A stretch of 64,000 nt of DNA from Acidimicrobiia bacterium. GTDB lineage: Bacteria; Actinomycetota; Acidimicrobiia; Acidimicrobiales; Bin134. Under the pieces are notes generated by a model. The model had not been told where the DNA came from and searched no databases. It saw only the letters and a list, made by a program, of their open reading frames with translations. Position numbers and translations under genes: made by a program. Shown here in pieces: positions 30,011 to 39,330 of the stretch (position 1 is its first letter; every line of letters begins with the position of its first letter). The stretch covers positions 124,001-188,000 of the forward strand of contig JAJDYU010000069.1 of assembly GCA_022825005.1 (NCBI GenBank). Reading direction: 5' to 3'.

Positions 30011-30340
30011 TCAAAAGGCGACTTCGCCGATCTCCTGGAGAAGCTGCTGTTTGCCCTTGGCGCCAACGATTCGCTTGGCCGGCTCCCCGTCTTTGAACAC
30101 GATCAGCGTGGGAATGCTCATCACCTGATATCGCAGCGCAACGTCTTGGGCGTCGTCCACGTTGAGCTTGGCCACGCTTATCACGCCGGCCTTCTCGACG
30201 GCGATCTCATCGAGGATGGGGGCGATCATCTTGCAAGGGCCGCACCACTCAGCCCAGAAATCCACCACCACGGGCAGCTCAGCGCTGCCGATGACCTCGT
30301 CGAATGTCTCGTTGGTGAGCATTGTGATGCTCTCTGCCAT
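30011..30340 (-). CDS. trxA: thioredoxin
   Basis: The 109-residue thioredoxin has the active site WAEWCGPCKM and the cis-proline segment MSIPTLIVFKDGEP. The start ATG 30340 (MAESITMLTNETF) was chosen over a much longer upstream frame that overlaps trxB and lacks homology. It is reduced by the TrxB encoded just upstream on the same strand. Confidence 0.96.
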   Translation of the reverse strand: MAESITMLTNETFDEVIGSAELPVVVDFWAEWCGPCKMIAPILDEIAVEKAGVISVAKLNVDDAQDVALRYQVMSIPTLIVFKDGEPAKRIVGAKGKQQLLQEIGEVAF

Positions 30341-30402
30341 CTTGGGGCATCCCTTCGTTCGGGGCGGCCGGGGAACGGTCAGCCTATCAGCGGCCCTCCG
30401 GT

Positions 30403-31380
30403 TTAGCCGTGTCCAGCGGACTCCAGCCACCGCTCGGCGTCGATAGCCGCCATGCACCCCGAACCCGCCGCGGTCACCGCCTGGCGGTAGTAGTCGTCCT
30501 GCACATCGCCGCAGGCGAAAACCCCTTCGATTTCGGTGCAGCTGGAATCGGGCTCGGTTACCAAGTACCCGTTTTCCTTGCGCTTCAGCTGCCCCTCGAA
30601 CAAGTCGGTGTTGGGGCGGTGGCCGATGGCGATGAACAGACCCGTTACGTCCAGCAGCGAGGTCTCGCCGGTGACGGTGTTCTGCACCTCGACGCCGGTC
30701 AGCTTCTCCTCGCCCTGGATGTCGCTTACCACATTGTTCCACAAGAACTCGATACGGTCGTTGGCGAGCGCCCGGTCCTGCATGATCTTCGAGGCCCGCA
30801 ATTCGTCTCTTCGGTGTATCACCGTGACTTTCGATGCAAACCGCGTCAAAAAGGTGGCTTCCTCCATGGCGGAGTCGCCCCCGCCCACCACGGCGATGTG
30901 CTGATCTCGGAAGAAGAAGCCGTCGCAGGTGGCGCAGGTGGACAAGCCGTGGCCGATCAGCCTCTCCTCAGCCTCTAGGCCGAGCATGAGCGACTGGGCG
31001 CCGGTGGAGACGATCACTGCCCAGGCCCGGAAAGTGGGCTCGGGGGCAGTGGGATCTCCCACCCACACGCCGTGGGGCGGGCCCGAGAAATCGACCCTGG
31101 TGACCTTGTCGGTGAGCATCTCTGCGCCGAATCGCTGAGCCTGCTCCCGGAACTTGATCATCAATTCCGGGCCCATGACCCCATCGGGGAAGCCCGGATA
31201 GTTCTCAACGTCGGTGGTGAGCATCAGCTGGCCGCCGGGCTGGTCGCTGGTGGACGAGGGCTCGCCCTCGATGACCAAAGGAGCGAGGTTGGCCCGGGCC
31301 GAGTAGATGGCCGCGGTGAGCCCCGCCGGGCCCGAGCCGACGATGATCACATTGCGGATGTCCTGCCCGGTGGCGGTCAT
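30403..31380 (-). CDS. trxB: thioredoxin-disulfide reductase
   Basis: The 325-residue NADPH-dependent flavoenzyme has the FAD motif VGSGPAGLTAAIYSARA, the redox disulfide CATCDG, the NADPH motif VVGGGDSAMEEA, and FACGDVQD near the C-terminus. The start ATG 31380 overlaps the preceding small membrane protein's stop as ATGA. Confidence 0.96.
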   Translation of the reverse strand: MTATGQDIRNVIIVGSGPAGLTAAIYSARANLAPLVIEGEPSSTSDQPGGQLMLTTDVENYPGFPDGVMGPELMIKFREQAQRFGAEMLTDKVTRVDFSGPPHGVWVGDPTAPEPTFRAWAVIVSTGAQSLMLGLEAEERLIGHGLSTCATCDGFFFRDQHIAVVGGGDSAMEEATFLTRFASKVTVIHRRDELRASKIMQDRALANDRIEFLWNNVVSDIQGEEKLTGVEVQNTVTGETSLLDVTGLFIAIGHRPNTDLFEGQLKRKENGYLVTEPDSSCTEIEGVFACGDVQDDYYRQAVTAAGSGCMAAIDAERWLESAGHG

Positions 31381-31706
31381 GAATCTCGCCTCGACCAGGC
31401 AATGGCTCCAAGCGACACGAACAGCAAACCGAGGATGCCATGGGCGGCCCAAGCCCGCCCGGTGGCTATCTCCAGCCCTCGCACAGCGGCGATGACGCCC
31501 AGAACTAGCACGATGACCAGAGGAAACACGCCGAAAATGAGATAGGCCAGCAAACGGCTGACGTTGATAACCGGCCCGGTGGTCACATCGCGGACCTTGT
31601 CCACGGCGTTGACCAAGGCATCGGCAGCCTGCTCGGGCCAGTCCTCAGACAGCCCCAGCATGGAAGCGGTGGTTGCTTCGTCCTTCGGCTCAGAGGATTC
31701 AGCCAT
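31377..31706 (-). CDS. small two-helix membrane protein
   Basis: This 109-residue protein has an acidic N-terminal half and two hydrophobic segments (about 51-75 and 84-103). The middle motif TTGPVINVSRLLAYLIFGVFPL looks conserved-actinobacterial, but I cannot name a family. It sits between the anti-sigma gene and trxB and is coupled to trxB by ATGA. Confidence 0.7.
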   Translation of the reverse strand: MAESSEPKDEATTASMLGLSEDWPEQAADALVNAVDKVRDVTTGPVINVSRLLAYLIFGVFPLVIVLVLGVIAAVRGLEIATGRAWAAHGILGLLFVSLGAIAWSRRDS

Positions 31707-31766
31707 AGAACTTCAGACTACCGCCGAGGGGTGTCATATCGGATGTTGGGGGAGAGGGGGAGAGGG

Positions 31767-32783
31767 CTATTCGAGCCAGTTGAGGAAGGTGTGGGCATTG
31801 AGCAGTTCGCATTCGGGGGGTGGGGCCGTCTCGGTCAATTGCAGATCGCCCCCGTCGAGGTACACCGACACCTGCACCTCCACTTCATCGACCACCGCGT
31901 CGAATCGGCCCAGCAGTTCTCTATCCTCGTCCGGGAACAGTGGACAGCCCATGAGGTCGATTGGGGTGGCTTCGTCAAGTGTGCCGGTGCCCTGAGGAAC
32001 GACGAGGTCTTCGGCCAACAGCATCATGTAGTCGACGAGGTCAGAGGCGGTTTTGAACTCCAGGCGGGCCTCTCCTGATGTCGGCTCGACGTCTACCGGG
32101 TCATCGGCCATGGCCGCCTCTCCGTCGTCAGGCTCATCGGCGAGGGCTTCCACTGGTTCTGGGTCCGCGTAGCCCTCGTCGTCCATCGGGGCCTCCGCGG
32201 GTTCGGCGGCCATTTCTTCATCCATCATCGCCTCGGCGGGGGCTTCGGCGAGGGAGACATCCTCAGCGTCATCAGAAGCAGGAGAATCAGGACTCGCAAA
32301 CGATTCTTCGGCAGCCATCATGCTCTCTTCATCTGCGGGCGCGGGCGCCGATTCCGGCACCGCCATAGCTGGCGCGTCGGCTGCCACGGGGGCCGCCGCG
32401 TCGTCATCGGCGAACTCGTCACCTTGCCGATCCAGGACGGTCACGCCCACCAAGGCGATGGCCGCAACCACCGCGGCGGCCGCCAGAATCGCCCTGGCTT
32501 GAGGGGGAATGGCCCGCAACCGGCGCCGGGCGGTTTCCATAGACACCACCGGGGCCCGGTGATCCAGGGCCCGGGCGATCATCTGGTCTCGCACCTCGTC
32601 GGAAGGCGCCTCCACCGGTGTGGCCATCAGCTCCCGCACCGCCTGGAGCTCTTCCACCAGCTCTTGCAGGCGGGGATCGCTCTCCACCAGGGCGGCCTCT
32701 TCTGCCGTGGCCTCCCCGTCCAGATAGGCGGAGGCCAGCTCGTCCAGTTGCTCTGGGGTCATCCGACCGCGTTCGTCGCTCAT
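31767..32783 (-). CDS. membrane anti-sigma factor for adjacent ECF sigma
   Basis: The 338-residue protein has an N-terminal cytosolic anti-sigma segment (LDELASAYLDGEATAEEAALVESDP), one transmembrane helix (about 94-114), a long Ala/Glu/Asp/Pro-rich acidic linker (about 120-240) and a C-terminal extracytoplasmic domain. The anti-sigma core lacks the HxxxCxxC zinc motif. The start overlaps the sigma gene stop by ATGA. It matches the RsmA position next to sigM-trxB in mycobacteria. The binding partner is inferred. Confidence 0.85.
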   Translation of the reverse strand: MSDERGRMTPEQLDELASAYLDGEATAEEAALVESDPRLQELVEELQAVRELMATPVEAPSDEVRDQMIARALDHRAPVVSMETARRRLRAIPPQARAILAAAAVVAAIALVGVTVLDRQGDEFADDDAAAPVAADAPAMAVPESAPAPADEESMMAAEESFASPDSPASDDAEDVSLAEAPAEAMMDEEMAAEPAEAPMDDEGYADPEPVEALADEPDDGEAAMADDPVDVEPTSGEARLEFKTASDLVDYMMLLAEDLVVPQGTGTLDEATPIDLMGCPLFPDEDRELLGRFDAVVDEVEVQVSVYLDGGDLQLTETAPPPECELLNAHTFLNWLE

Positions 32784-33325
32784 GGTCTCTCCCCAGTGTG
32801 ACGTTGGCCGGGGCCGTCTGGGTTCCCGCGCAGCACTTCCGCCAGGCGGCGGCGCCCCCGGGAGATGCGGGATCTAACTGTGCCGGGGGCGATGTTCAGC
32901 TCTTCGGCGATCTCCTCATAGCTCAATCCCACCTGATCGCACAGCACCACCGGCACCCGGAATTCCTCGGGAAGCTGGGCCAAAGCCGACTCGATGTCGA
33001 GGCGGTCGCCCACTGAGTCGGCCACCGGCCGCTCGGCGGCCGCTAGGGGCTGCTCCTCCACGGGCGACGGCACCGGGCGTCGGCCCCTCCGGCGCATCTC
33101 GTCCAAACAGGCGTTGGTTACCACCCGGTGCATCCAGGTGGTGAACTTCGACCGGCCGTCGAAGCGGTCGATGCGCCGCACCAGGGTGATGAGCGCCTCC
33201 TGGGTGGCATCGAGAGCGTCGGCCTCGTTGCCGGCCAATCTCCGGCAGACGGCGTAGATCTGGTTGTAGTGCTTCCGCAGCAGGGCATCGAACGCGGCCT
33301 GGTCACCCTTTTGGGCTTTCTTCAC
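32780..33325 (-). CDS. ECF RNA polymerase sigma factor (SigM-like)
   Basis: This 181-residue sigma-70 group 4 protein has region 2 as QKGDQAAFDALLRKHYNQIYAVCRRL and FTTWMHRVVTNACLDEMRRR. Region 4 is LPEEFRVPVVLCDQVGLSYEEIAEELNIAPGTVRSRISRGRRRL. The start is GTG 33325. The usual N-terminal residues (DDTEL) are encoded upstream but there is no ATG, GTG or TTG before them, so the true start may be a rarer codon. The order sigM/anti-sigma/trxB/trxA suggests envelope or oxidative-stress control. Confidence 0.9.
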   Translation of the reverse strand: MKKAQKGDQAAFDALLRKHYNQIYAVCRRLAGNEADALDATQEALITLVRRIDRFDGRSKFTTWMHRVVTNACLDEMRRRGRRPVPSPVEEQPLAAAERPVADSVGDRLDIESALAQLPEEFRVPVVLCDQVGLSYEEIAEELNIAPGTVRSRISRGRRRLAEVLRGNPDGPGQRHTGERP

Positions 33326-33471
33326 CAGCTCCGTGTCATCCGCCGTGCCTCTGATGCCCCGAGGGTACCCATCCGCCGCCCCCGGCTAGTTGCACTGTGA
33401 TTTTGGTCCGCCGGGAACTAATCCGACCCACCCTTCGTCTCAGATGGCAACGCTCGATAGGGGAGGAACCC

Positions 33472-34869
33472 ATGTACGACGCGATCCGCACTTCAACCAG
33501 GCCCAAGCGCCGCCCCCTGAGCTTCATGCTTCTGGCGGTGCTCAGTGTGGTGTTTGTACTGCTCGGTGCTTGCAATGCCAGCAACGATGACGACGGTGCC
33601 GAGGTTTCCGCTCCTGCCGATTTCGATGCCCCGGCGGCCGCGGCCGACGACTCTGGGGAGAGGCTGGCGCGCGAGGAGTCTGAAGAGGCAGCAATGGATG
33701 GACCCGCTGAAGACGCGTCTGAAACCGTCCAATTGACGAGCGGCGACAGCGGCCTCGCTGTTCCCACCGCCCTCTCCCCCGCCGATCTGGGCCGCGACAT
33801 CATCTACACCGCGGAAATCTCAGTGCAGGCCGACGACGTGACCGCGGCCAGCCGCGAGGCAGTGGCCATAGTGCAGGGCCTGGGCGGCATCGTGTTCTCC
33901 CAAACCACCCAAACCGAGCCCCGGGCCCGCACCGCTATCACCTTCAAGGTGCTGCCCGACAACTTCTCCACCGCCCTCGAGCGGCTGGCCGGCGTGGGCA
34001 AGCTGGTGGACCAGTCCATCAGCTCCGACGATGTGACCGAGATCATCGTGGATCTGCGGAGCCGCATCATCACCGCCGAGGCCAGCGTGGAGCGGCTGCG
34101 GAACTTCCTGCAAGCAGCCACCGATCTTGAAGACGTGGCCGAGCTGGAGCGAGAGTTGCTCGACCGCGAGACCACCCTGGAGCGGCTGCGGGGCCAGCTC
34201 CGCACCCTGCAAGACCAGGTTGATTTGGCCACCATCACGCTCACCATCACCCAGTCGCCCACCGTGTTGCCCGACACCGGGATCCTGGTTACCGCCTGGG
34301 TGTCCGAAGATGCCGACGACCCCTGCCTGGGCGTGCAGAACATCACCGTGGAGCCCGAGGCCGAGGTCTACCTCTGCTTGGAGGTGGAGAACACCGGCAC
34401 CTCGGCCCTCACCGACGTGGAGGTGAGCACCCGCAACCTGCGCCTCAACCTCGACAACTTCCGGCCCGCCCAGGGCACCTTCAGCCGGATCGAGCCCAGC
34501 GAGCTCATGGCCGCGGTCCTAGAACTGCCCATCGAAGAGGGCCGCTTGGCCGGCCGGGTGGCCACCCGAGGCCTGCCCATTGAGCTTGAGGTCACCGCCA
34601 CCCCCATCGATTTCGACGGCACCGCACTGGATGAGGTGTGGGGCGATTCGGTTGTCTGGGTGCAGGTGGACACCGACGATGCCCTGCCCGGCTTCGGCGA
34701 CTCGGTGTCCGACGGCGCCAGCGGCGTGGTGGCCGTGTTCAGCGTGATCCTGATCGTGGTCGGCGTGCTGCTGCCCTTCCTCCCCATCATCGCGGCGATC
34801 GCCGCTCTGATCTGGTGGATCCGCCGCCGCAACCGCAAGGCAGAGTCAACGCCGCCGCCGGCTACCTGA
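33472..34869 (+). CDS. DUF4349 lipoprotein
   Basis: The start ATG 33472 follows GGGGAGGAACCC. The 465-residue product has a signal peptide with lipobox LLGAC (about residues 24-28), an acidic low-complexity stretch, and the DUF4349 domain (RDIIYTAEISVQADDVTAASREA) with a coiled coil (SVERLRNFLQAATDLEDVAELERELLD). A C-terminal transmembrane helix is followed by a basic tail. The function of the family is unknown; it is probably cell-surface. Its stop overlaps the convergent gene's stop by 8 nt. Confidence 0.88.
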   Translation: MYDAIRTSTRPKRRPLSFMLLAVLSVVFVLLGACNASNDDDGAEVSAPADFDAPAAAADDSGERLAREESEEAAMDGPAEDASETVQLTSGDSGLAVPTALSPADLGRDIIYTAEISVQADDVTAASREAVAIVQGLGGIVFSQTTQTEPRARTAITFKVLPDNFSTALERLAGVGKLVDQSISSDDVTEIIVDLRSRIITAEASVERLRNFLQAATDLEDVAELERELLDRETTLERLRGQLRTLQDQVDLATITLTITQSPTVLPDTGILVTAWVSEDADDPCLGVQNITVEPEAEVYLCLEVENTGTSALTDVEVSTRNLRLNLDNFRPAQGTFSRIEPSELMAAVLELPIEEGRLAGRVATRGLPIELEVTATPIDFDGTALDEVWGDSVVWVQVDTDDALPGFGDSVSDGASGVVAVFSVILIVVGVLLPFLPIIAAIAALIWWIRRRNRKAESTPPPAT

Positions 34870-37738
34870 ACATGGAACCACTCGACATCAACTGCTCGTA
34901 CAGCTCCAAGAGGTCGGGGCCGATCAGATCGTCGGACTCGGGCTGGTTGCTCTCCCGCTTCAGCAAGCGCACCAGCTCCGCCATGATCTGGCGGACCTCG
35001 GTGGGGTTCTCGGCTGCGGCCATCAACCGCAAGCGGTAGCACTGTTCGCAGACTCCGACCAATTGGAGGCTGGTCAAGACCGCCCCTTTAGCGCCGTCGG
35101 TATCACCTACCTCCAAGCACCGTTCGGCCAAGTCGTGGGCCGCAGTATCCACCAGACAATCGATTTGGGTACGCAGCCCGAAGTCAGCCCATCGGAACAT
35201 GTCGCCGGCGCCACCGGTAAACGGTGTTCCCCGCACCAGGTCGAGAGCAGATTGAAGCTGCTCTCGACCACGCTCGCCTGCATCATTGCGGCCAGCCGCA
35301 ATGAGGGCTTCGAATCTGCCGACGTCTGTTCCCACCCCTTCCCGTAGTCGATAAATCCCCTTGGGGCTAACTCTCGGCAGGTACAGATCGCCGTCCTCAT
35401 TGGGCCCAAGGGCTTTGCGAGCCCGACTCACCGTGTTGGCCAAGGTGGACTCAGAAGGGGGTTCGTCGGAGGGCCATATGCGGGTTCGCAATTGGTCTCG
35501 ATCAGCTCCTTCAGGATGAAAGGCCAGATAGGTAACCAGATCTAGCGCTCGGCGCGACGTGAACGGCTGGGCAGCCCCAAACACATCTACGGTTCCTAAC
35601 ACCCGGACCTCGATGTTGACATCCAAGGGGTCGATGCGAGATGCATCGCGTTTGACTTCGATCAGTCGTGGAATTGGCGGCACAATCAGGTCTACTCCCT
35701 CGGTGTCTTTGGCTGAATAGGCCAATTCAGCAAAGGCGTTGATGGCTGCATCAGGCAATCCATGGGCCTCTAGCAAAAGTCCTATGGGCTGAAGCAGTAG
35801 GCCATCTTCGTTGAATTGACCCACCCACGAAGCATCGTCAAGTCCGTGTGCCACGACACTGACAAAGGAGTCGCATGCTTCGAGGAGTTCAGGGGCATCT
35901 TCTTGGCTTAGCCGATGGGGGACTAGTGTCACCATTGGATGTGAGAACTCGCCCTTGTCACCAACTCTGTTGCCGTCGGCGGGGGAAGGGCTTCCCAACA
36001 ATGCTCGATTCTGACGCTGGTGGATCCTGATCCGCTCAATGGCAGAAGCCACATCAGGTACGTAGTCGACTCGCTCCATCACGGCGAGTTCCTGTCCGAA
36101 CCCCACACACAAGACGGTTAGTTCATCGGCCAAGTGACTGCTGGCCAGCTGCGTTGCCAGTGCCGAGCAAAAGCCAGTGGTTTCGTCGAGACTCCCTTCC
36201 AGACTGAGAGCAGCTGTGTGCTCCAGGTTCAGAAGAAACTCCTTTCCGCTGGCCTTGCCCACAGTGGCCAGAGTGGGCAGCGGCGCGGGCACGCCATCGG
36301 CCTCAGCTAAGAGTTGCTCCATCCCAACATCCCTTGGCAGTGACCAAGTCATGCCGTCTTCGCCGACATGAAACCCGGGTGGAGCCTCGATGGGTGAACT
36401 GAGGAGAATCGACACTCCGTTTGAATCCAGGGTTACTCCGATGATGCTGGGAGGGGCACTGTCATCAGTCCGAGAAGACATGATTCGCAAGGACGCGTCC
36501 AAGAAGAGAGCAGCATCAGGATCGGAAGCGGATTGCAGTTGTTGATCCAACTGAATGGCGCCCAAGGAGGGAGGAACAGGCATTCGACCATTTGGCAATC
36601 GACGGCGCTGAGTCCTTCGAAGTCGGGCCAGTACCCACCCAAGGCTGCTGGCGAAGACCCCCAGACCACCGACCGCGAACATTGCCTCCTTGCTGGGGGA
36701 AGACTGCCGGTCGGCGCTTTCTGGAGGAACGCTGGCCACCACCGTTGGCCTAGATGTGGCGTAGGCCGACACGAGGGCCGCGCTGTCGATCTTCTTCGGG
36801 AGGGGCTGGAAATGGATGGGTTCTTCGACGGCTCTTTCGGAGAGGGGCTGGGCTTTGTTGGGGTCTGTGTCGACCTTCTCCGGCGGGGATTGGGCTGGTG
36901 GTGCGGCAAGAGTCGGCTTGGACTCAAGGGCGGGCAATTCAAGCTGCCATCCAGGCACGATCACTTCGGGGTCTTGGATGATGTCCTGGTTGGAGTCGAA
37001 GATGTCAACCCACCTCTCTGGGTCATTGAGATGTTGAGCCGCTAGCCCCCACAGAGTGTCGCCACTCTGGACTGTGACCAAGGATTGGTCGAGGTCGGCA
37101 TCAGGCAGGACAAGCTCCCACTCGGCTTCGGACTGGCCTGTGTCCATCGGCGACCCTCCGTCTTGTTGCACTTGCCCTTCATCCAGCACGAACACCTCAG
37201 TCCACCTGTCTGGGTCCCCCAGGTACTGCTCGGCCAACTGGCGCACGCTGTCGCGTCGTTCCGCCGCGTTAGCGAGCGGGCCGTCATCTGCGATCTCGAC
37301 ATCCATCTCGAATTCTGTAGGGATTAGGAGCTCTTGATTGTCGGCCATAGCGACCCCTGGATGTTGGAGTGAGAAGGAGATCAAAAGAGCCGCTCCCATG
37401 ATTTGGGCAGATATGCGCTGAATGAACGAGGGCAAGAAAGCAACCCGAGGGGCAACTCGACCTCGAAAGTGAGCCCACGCTTCTATCCCCACTCCGGCAA
37501 GCAACTGAAACCAGAGAATCCACACAACGACCGAAATTGACTTCCAGATGGCAGAGGGAGGCACCGCGCCGGTCTTGATGGCGGTAGCCAGGTCTGAACC
37601 CGAGGGGATGCCTTGGGGAAGTGGCCAACCCACCCCAACGATCAGAAGTGCCGGGACGCCAATCAACAATCCGGCCAATAGCACGGCCGAAACCAGGCCG
37701 CGGACGATCTCCCGACGGGGATCTTCATTCAGGTTCAT
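34862..37738 (-). CDS. membrane-anchored LysM / BTAD-domain regulator of the Tad locus
   Basis: The 958-residue protein has two N-terminal transmembrane helices (about 14-37 and 66-85), and a third hydrophobic segment near 105-125 ending in AMA. Two LysM-like repeats follow (LAEQYLGDPDRWTEVF and SGDTLWGLAAQHLNDPERWVDIFDSN), then a hydrophobic helix near 350. The C-terminal 260 residues are a winged-helix plus BTAD module (VRVLGTVDVFG, STLANTVSRARKALG, DVGRFEALIAAG, as in SARP regulators). It is the last gene after the Tad genes. Sensing the envelope and regulating transcription is an attractive inference, unproven. Confidence 0.82.
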   Translation of the reverse strand: MNLNEDPRREIVRGLVSAVLLAGLLIGVPALLIVGVGWPLPQGIPSGSDLATAIKTGAVPPSAIWKSISVVVWILWFQLLAGVGIEAWAHFRGRVAPRVAFLPSFIQRISAQIMGAALLISFSLQHPGVAMADNQELLIPTEFEMDVEIADDGPLANAAERRDSVRQLAEQYLGDPDRWTEVFVLDEGQVQQDGGSPMDTGQSEAEWELVLPDADLDQSLVTVQSGDTLWGLAAQHLNDPERWVDIFDSNQDIIQDPEVIVPGWQLELPALESKPTLAAPPAQSPPEKVDTDPNKAQPLSERAVEEPIHFQPLPKKIDSAALVSAYATSRPTVVASVPPESADRQSSPSKEAMFAVGGLGVFASSLGWVLARLRRTQRRRLPNGRMPVPPSLGAIQLDQQLQSASDPDAALFLDASLRIMSSRTDDSAPPSIIGVTLDSNGVSILLSSPIEAPPGFHVGEDGMTWSLPRDVGMEQLLAEADGVPAPLPTLATVGKASGKEFLLNLEHTAALSLEGSLDETTGFCSALATQLASSHLADELTVLCVGFGQELAVMERVDYVPDVASAIERIRIHQRQNRALLGSPSPADGNRVGDKGEFSHPMVTLVPHRLSQEDAPELLEACDSFVSVVAHGLDDASWVGQFNEDGLLLQPIGLLLEAHGLPDAAINAFAELAYSAKDTEGVDLIVPPIPRLIEVKRDASRIDPLDVNIEVRVLGTVDVFGAAQPFTSRRALDLVTYLAFHPEGADRDQLRTRIWPSDEPPSESTLANTVSRARKALGPNEDGDLYLPRVSPKGIYRLREGVGTDVGRFEALIAAGRNDAGERGREQLQSALDLVRGTPFTGGAGDMFRWADFGLRTQIDCLVDTAAHDLAERCLEVGDTDGAKGAVLTSLQLVGVCEQCYRLRLMAAAENPTEVRQIMAELVRLLKRESNQPESDDLIGPDLLELYEQLMSSGSMFR

Positions 37739-38196
37739 CGGTAGTCTCCTCTGTCTATTCCCTGTATGGCACGGGCACTGGCGCGGCCAATCACCCGACG
37801 TGACTCAATGCCGAGCATTGAGAGCACCCGAAGAGGTTGGGTCAACCACACAGTTGCGGAGACCGTGTCGCCTCGGACCGAGATCGACCACTCATCGTTT
37901 CGGTCGAGGAATTTCGACGCTGCGATTCGCGCCTGGATTGGGTCAACGGTCACATTCCCCTCCCCCCGGTAGATGGATTCGGTTGAAATCTCCTGTACGC
38001 CGGCTCTGGCTGCCTCCAGAGCCAGGGAGGAGGCGGCCCGCTTGGCGTTCAGAATCTGGGCACCGTCGTAAGCCAGCCCTCCGAGCATGACTAGCGCCGC
38101 AGCCAACACGACAAAGACCACCGTTACCTGTCCCCGGTGCCGGTCTCTGCGCGATCGGACAAGGCCGAGAGTCCTTCTGGAGGCAAACCGGTACAC
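37735..38196 (-). CDS. TadE/TadG-like pseudopilin
   Basis: The 153-residue protein has an N-terminal prepilin-like basic leader and hydrophobic helix (RHRGQVTVVFVVLAAALVMLGGLAYDGAQILNAKRAA) typical of the TadG/Flp-assembly family. A small periplasm-facing domain follows. The start overlaps the previous gene region by ATGA coupling with its neighbour at 37738. It is a minor pilus component by family. Confidence 0.8.
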   Translation of the reverse strand: MYRFASRRTLGLVRSRRDRHRGQVTVVFVVLAAALVMLGGLAYDGAQILNAKRAASSLALEAARAGVQEISTESIYRGEGNVTVDPIQARIAASKFLDRNDEWSISVRGDTVSATVWLTQPLRVLSMLGIESRRVIGRASARAIQGIDRGDYR

Positions 38197-38198
38197 AG

Positions 38199-38648
38199 CT
38201 ACGAGCCTCCGCTTCGAAAGCGGTCCACCACTGAAATCGAGCCTGCGGACACCATTCGACTCCCGGCCAGACCGGGCACGGTCAGATCCGAAAGCCTCAC
38301 CTCACACGAGACCTGGAGGTGCACCCTTCCTCCCGGTCGCAGATCGAGTTCCAAGAAGCGAACCTGGGGGCCTCCGTGGCAACTCGTCTTCAGGTGTTCC
38401 AGTGTGGATTCCGCAGTTGTCGATGCCGCGGTCTGCGCAGTTGAGACCGACTGGGCTAATGAGGCGGCGCGCGCCGCGCTGCGGGCTGCGGAAGTGAGCT
38501 TGCTCTCGATTACTCCGAGTCGACCGGCGGCCACAACGAAGAAGAGAAGGGTGGCCATCACCGGGGTCAGAATCACCAGACCAACCACGCTGGTGCCCCG
38601 TTCCGCGTTTCCAGATTGCTGGCGCTGCCACCAGGAAGTGCTCCTCAT
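38199..38648 (-). CDS. TadE-like minor pseudopilin
   Basis: The 149-residue protein has the helix GTSVVGLVILTPVMATLLFFVVAAGRLGVIESKLTSAARSAARAAS, the characteristic TadE form in which Ala/Arg/Ser-rich helix residues follow the membrane span. A C-terminal domain with two cysteines follows. Its start overlaps the next upstream gene's stop (ATGA at 38645-38648). Confidence 0.82.
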   Translation of the reverse strand: MRSTSWWQRQQSGNAERGTSVVGLVILTPVMATLLFFVVAAGRLGVIESKLTSAARSAARAASLAQSVSTAQTAASTTAESTLEHLKTSCHGGPQVRFLELDLRPGGRVHLQVSCEVRLSDLTVPGLAGSRMVSAGSISVVDRFRSGGS

Positions 38649-39022
38649 CTTCGGTACTCGGGGACGAAGACCTCGCGTGGTCCTGCCGCGGTAGAAGAAA
38701 CAGTGGGGCGGTATCCAGGGATCAGCGATTTCACAGCGGCCCGCACGGTTACCGAAAGCCGCGATGAGTTTGCTTGCACCGAGATATCCACGTCCGACAG
38801 CAGGTTTCCCGCGCTTGTTCCAATAACCGACCGCGCGGCCGATTGGGCTGCCGCCTCGGTGCCCGATTCGCCTAGACCAGCCTGGGCGCCGTCCTGAGCA
38901 GCAGCATCGACCAGGGCCTGGGCATGAAATACCAGGGCTGCCTGGACGACCACAAAGATCAAGAGCATGGCAACAGGCACGACCAAGACGGCGGTCGTCA
39001 CTTCACCGCGCTCGAATTGCAT
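38645..39022 (-). CDS. TadE-like minor pseudopilin
   Basis: The start ATG 39022 (MQFERGEVTTAVLVVPVAMLLIF) was preferred to an upstream frame start that lacks homology. The 125-residue product has the TadE transmembrane segment with a Glu in the E-x-x helix start (ERGEVTT) and the helix DAAAQDGAQAG. It is one of three adjacent TadE/G-type genes. Confidence 0.83.
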   Translation of the reverse strand: MQFERGEVTTAVLVVPVAMLLIFVVVQAALVFHAQALVDAAAQDGAQAGLGESGTEAAAQSAARSVIGTSAGNLLSDVDISVQANSSRLSVTVRAAVKSLIPGYRPTVSSTAAGPREVFVPEYRR

Positions 39023-39048
39023 CCGTCGGCCTGCTCCAGCGCCGTCAA

Positions 39049-39249
39049 TCAGCTGATCTTGCTGGTCTGGCCGGAAATGAAAGTGGTTATGACCACTCCA
39101 GCAGCCACTGCCGCAGCGACCAACACCGCGATGATGATCACCGTAGAGGTCACATCCCCTCGTTCGGCTTGCCACGCTCGGCGAACGCGATGTTCGAGTT
39201 CCACCGATGCGACGGTCATCAGTTCAAAGAGCTTGGCAGTTGCTCTCAT
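39049..39249 (-). CDS. Flp-type pilin-like small protein
   Basis: The 66-residue protein has a basic cytosolic start, then ERGDVTSTVIIIAVLVAAAVAAGVVITTFISGQ, a class IVb pilin-like hydrophobic helix after Gly-Asp. AGGAG lies 7 nt before ATG 39249. It is likely the major pilin, processed by a peptidase that is not encoded in this window. Confidence 0.78.
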   Translation of the reverse strand: MRATAKLFELMTVASVELEHRVRRAWQAERGDVTSTVIIIAVLVAAAVAAGVVITTFISGQTSKIS

Positions 39250-39330
39250 CGTTATCTCCTGCCAACTGTTGGATGGGGCGAATCAGGTCGCCGATAGGTC
39301 CATGTCTCGTAGTCCGTTTTCCCGGTCCAC

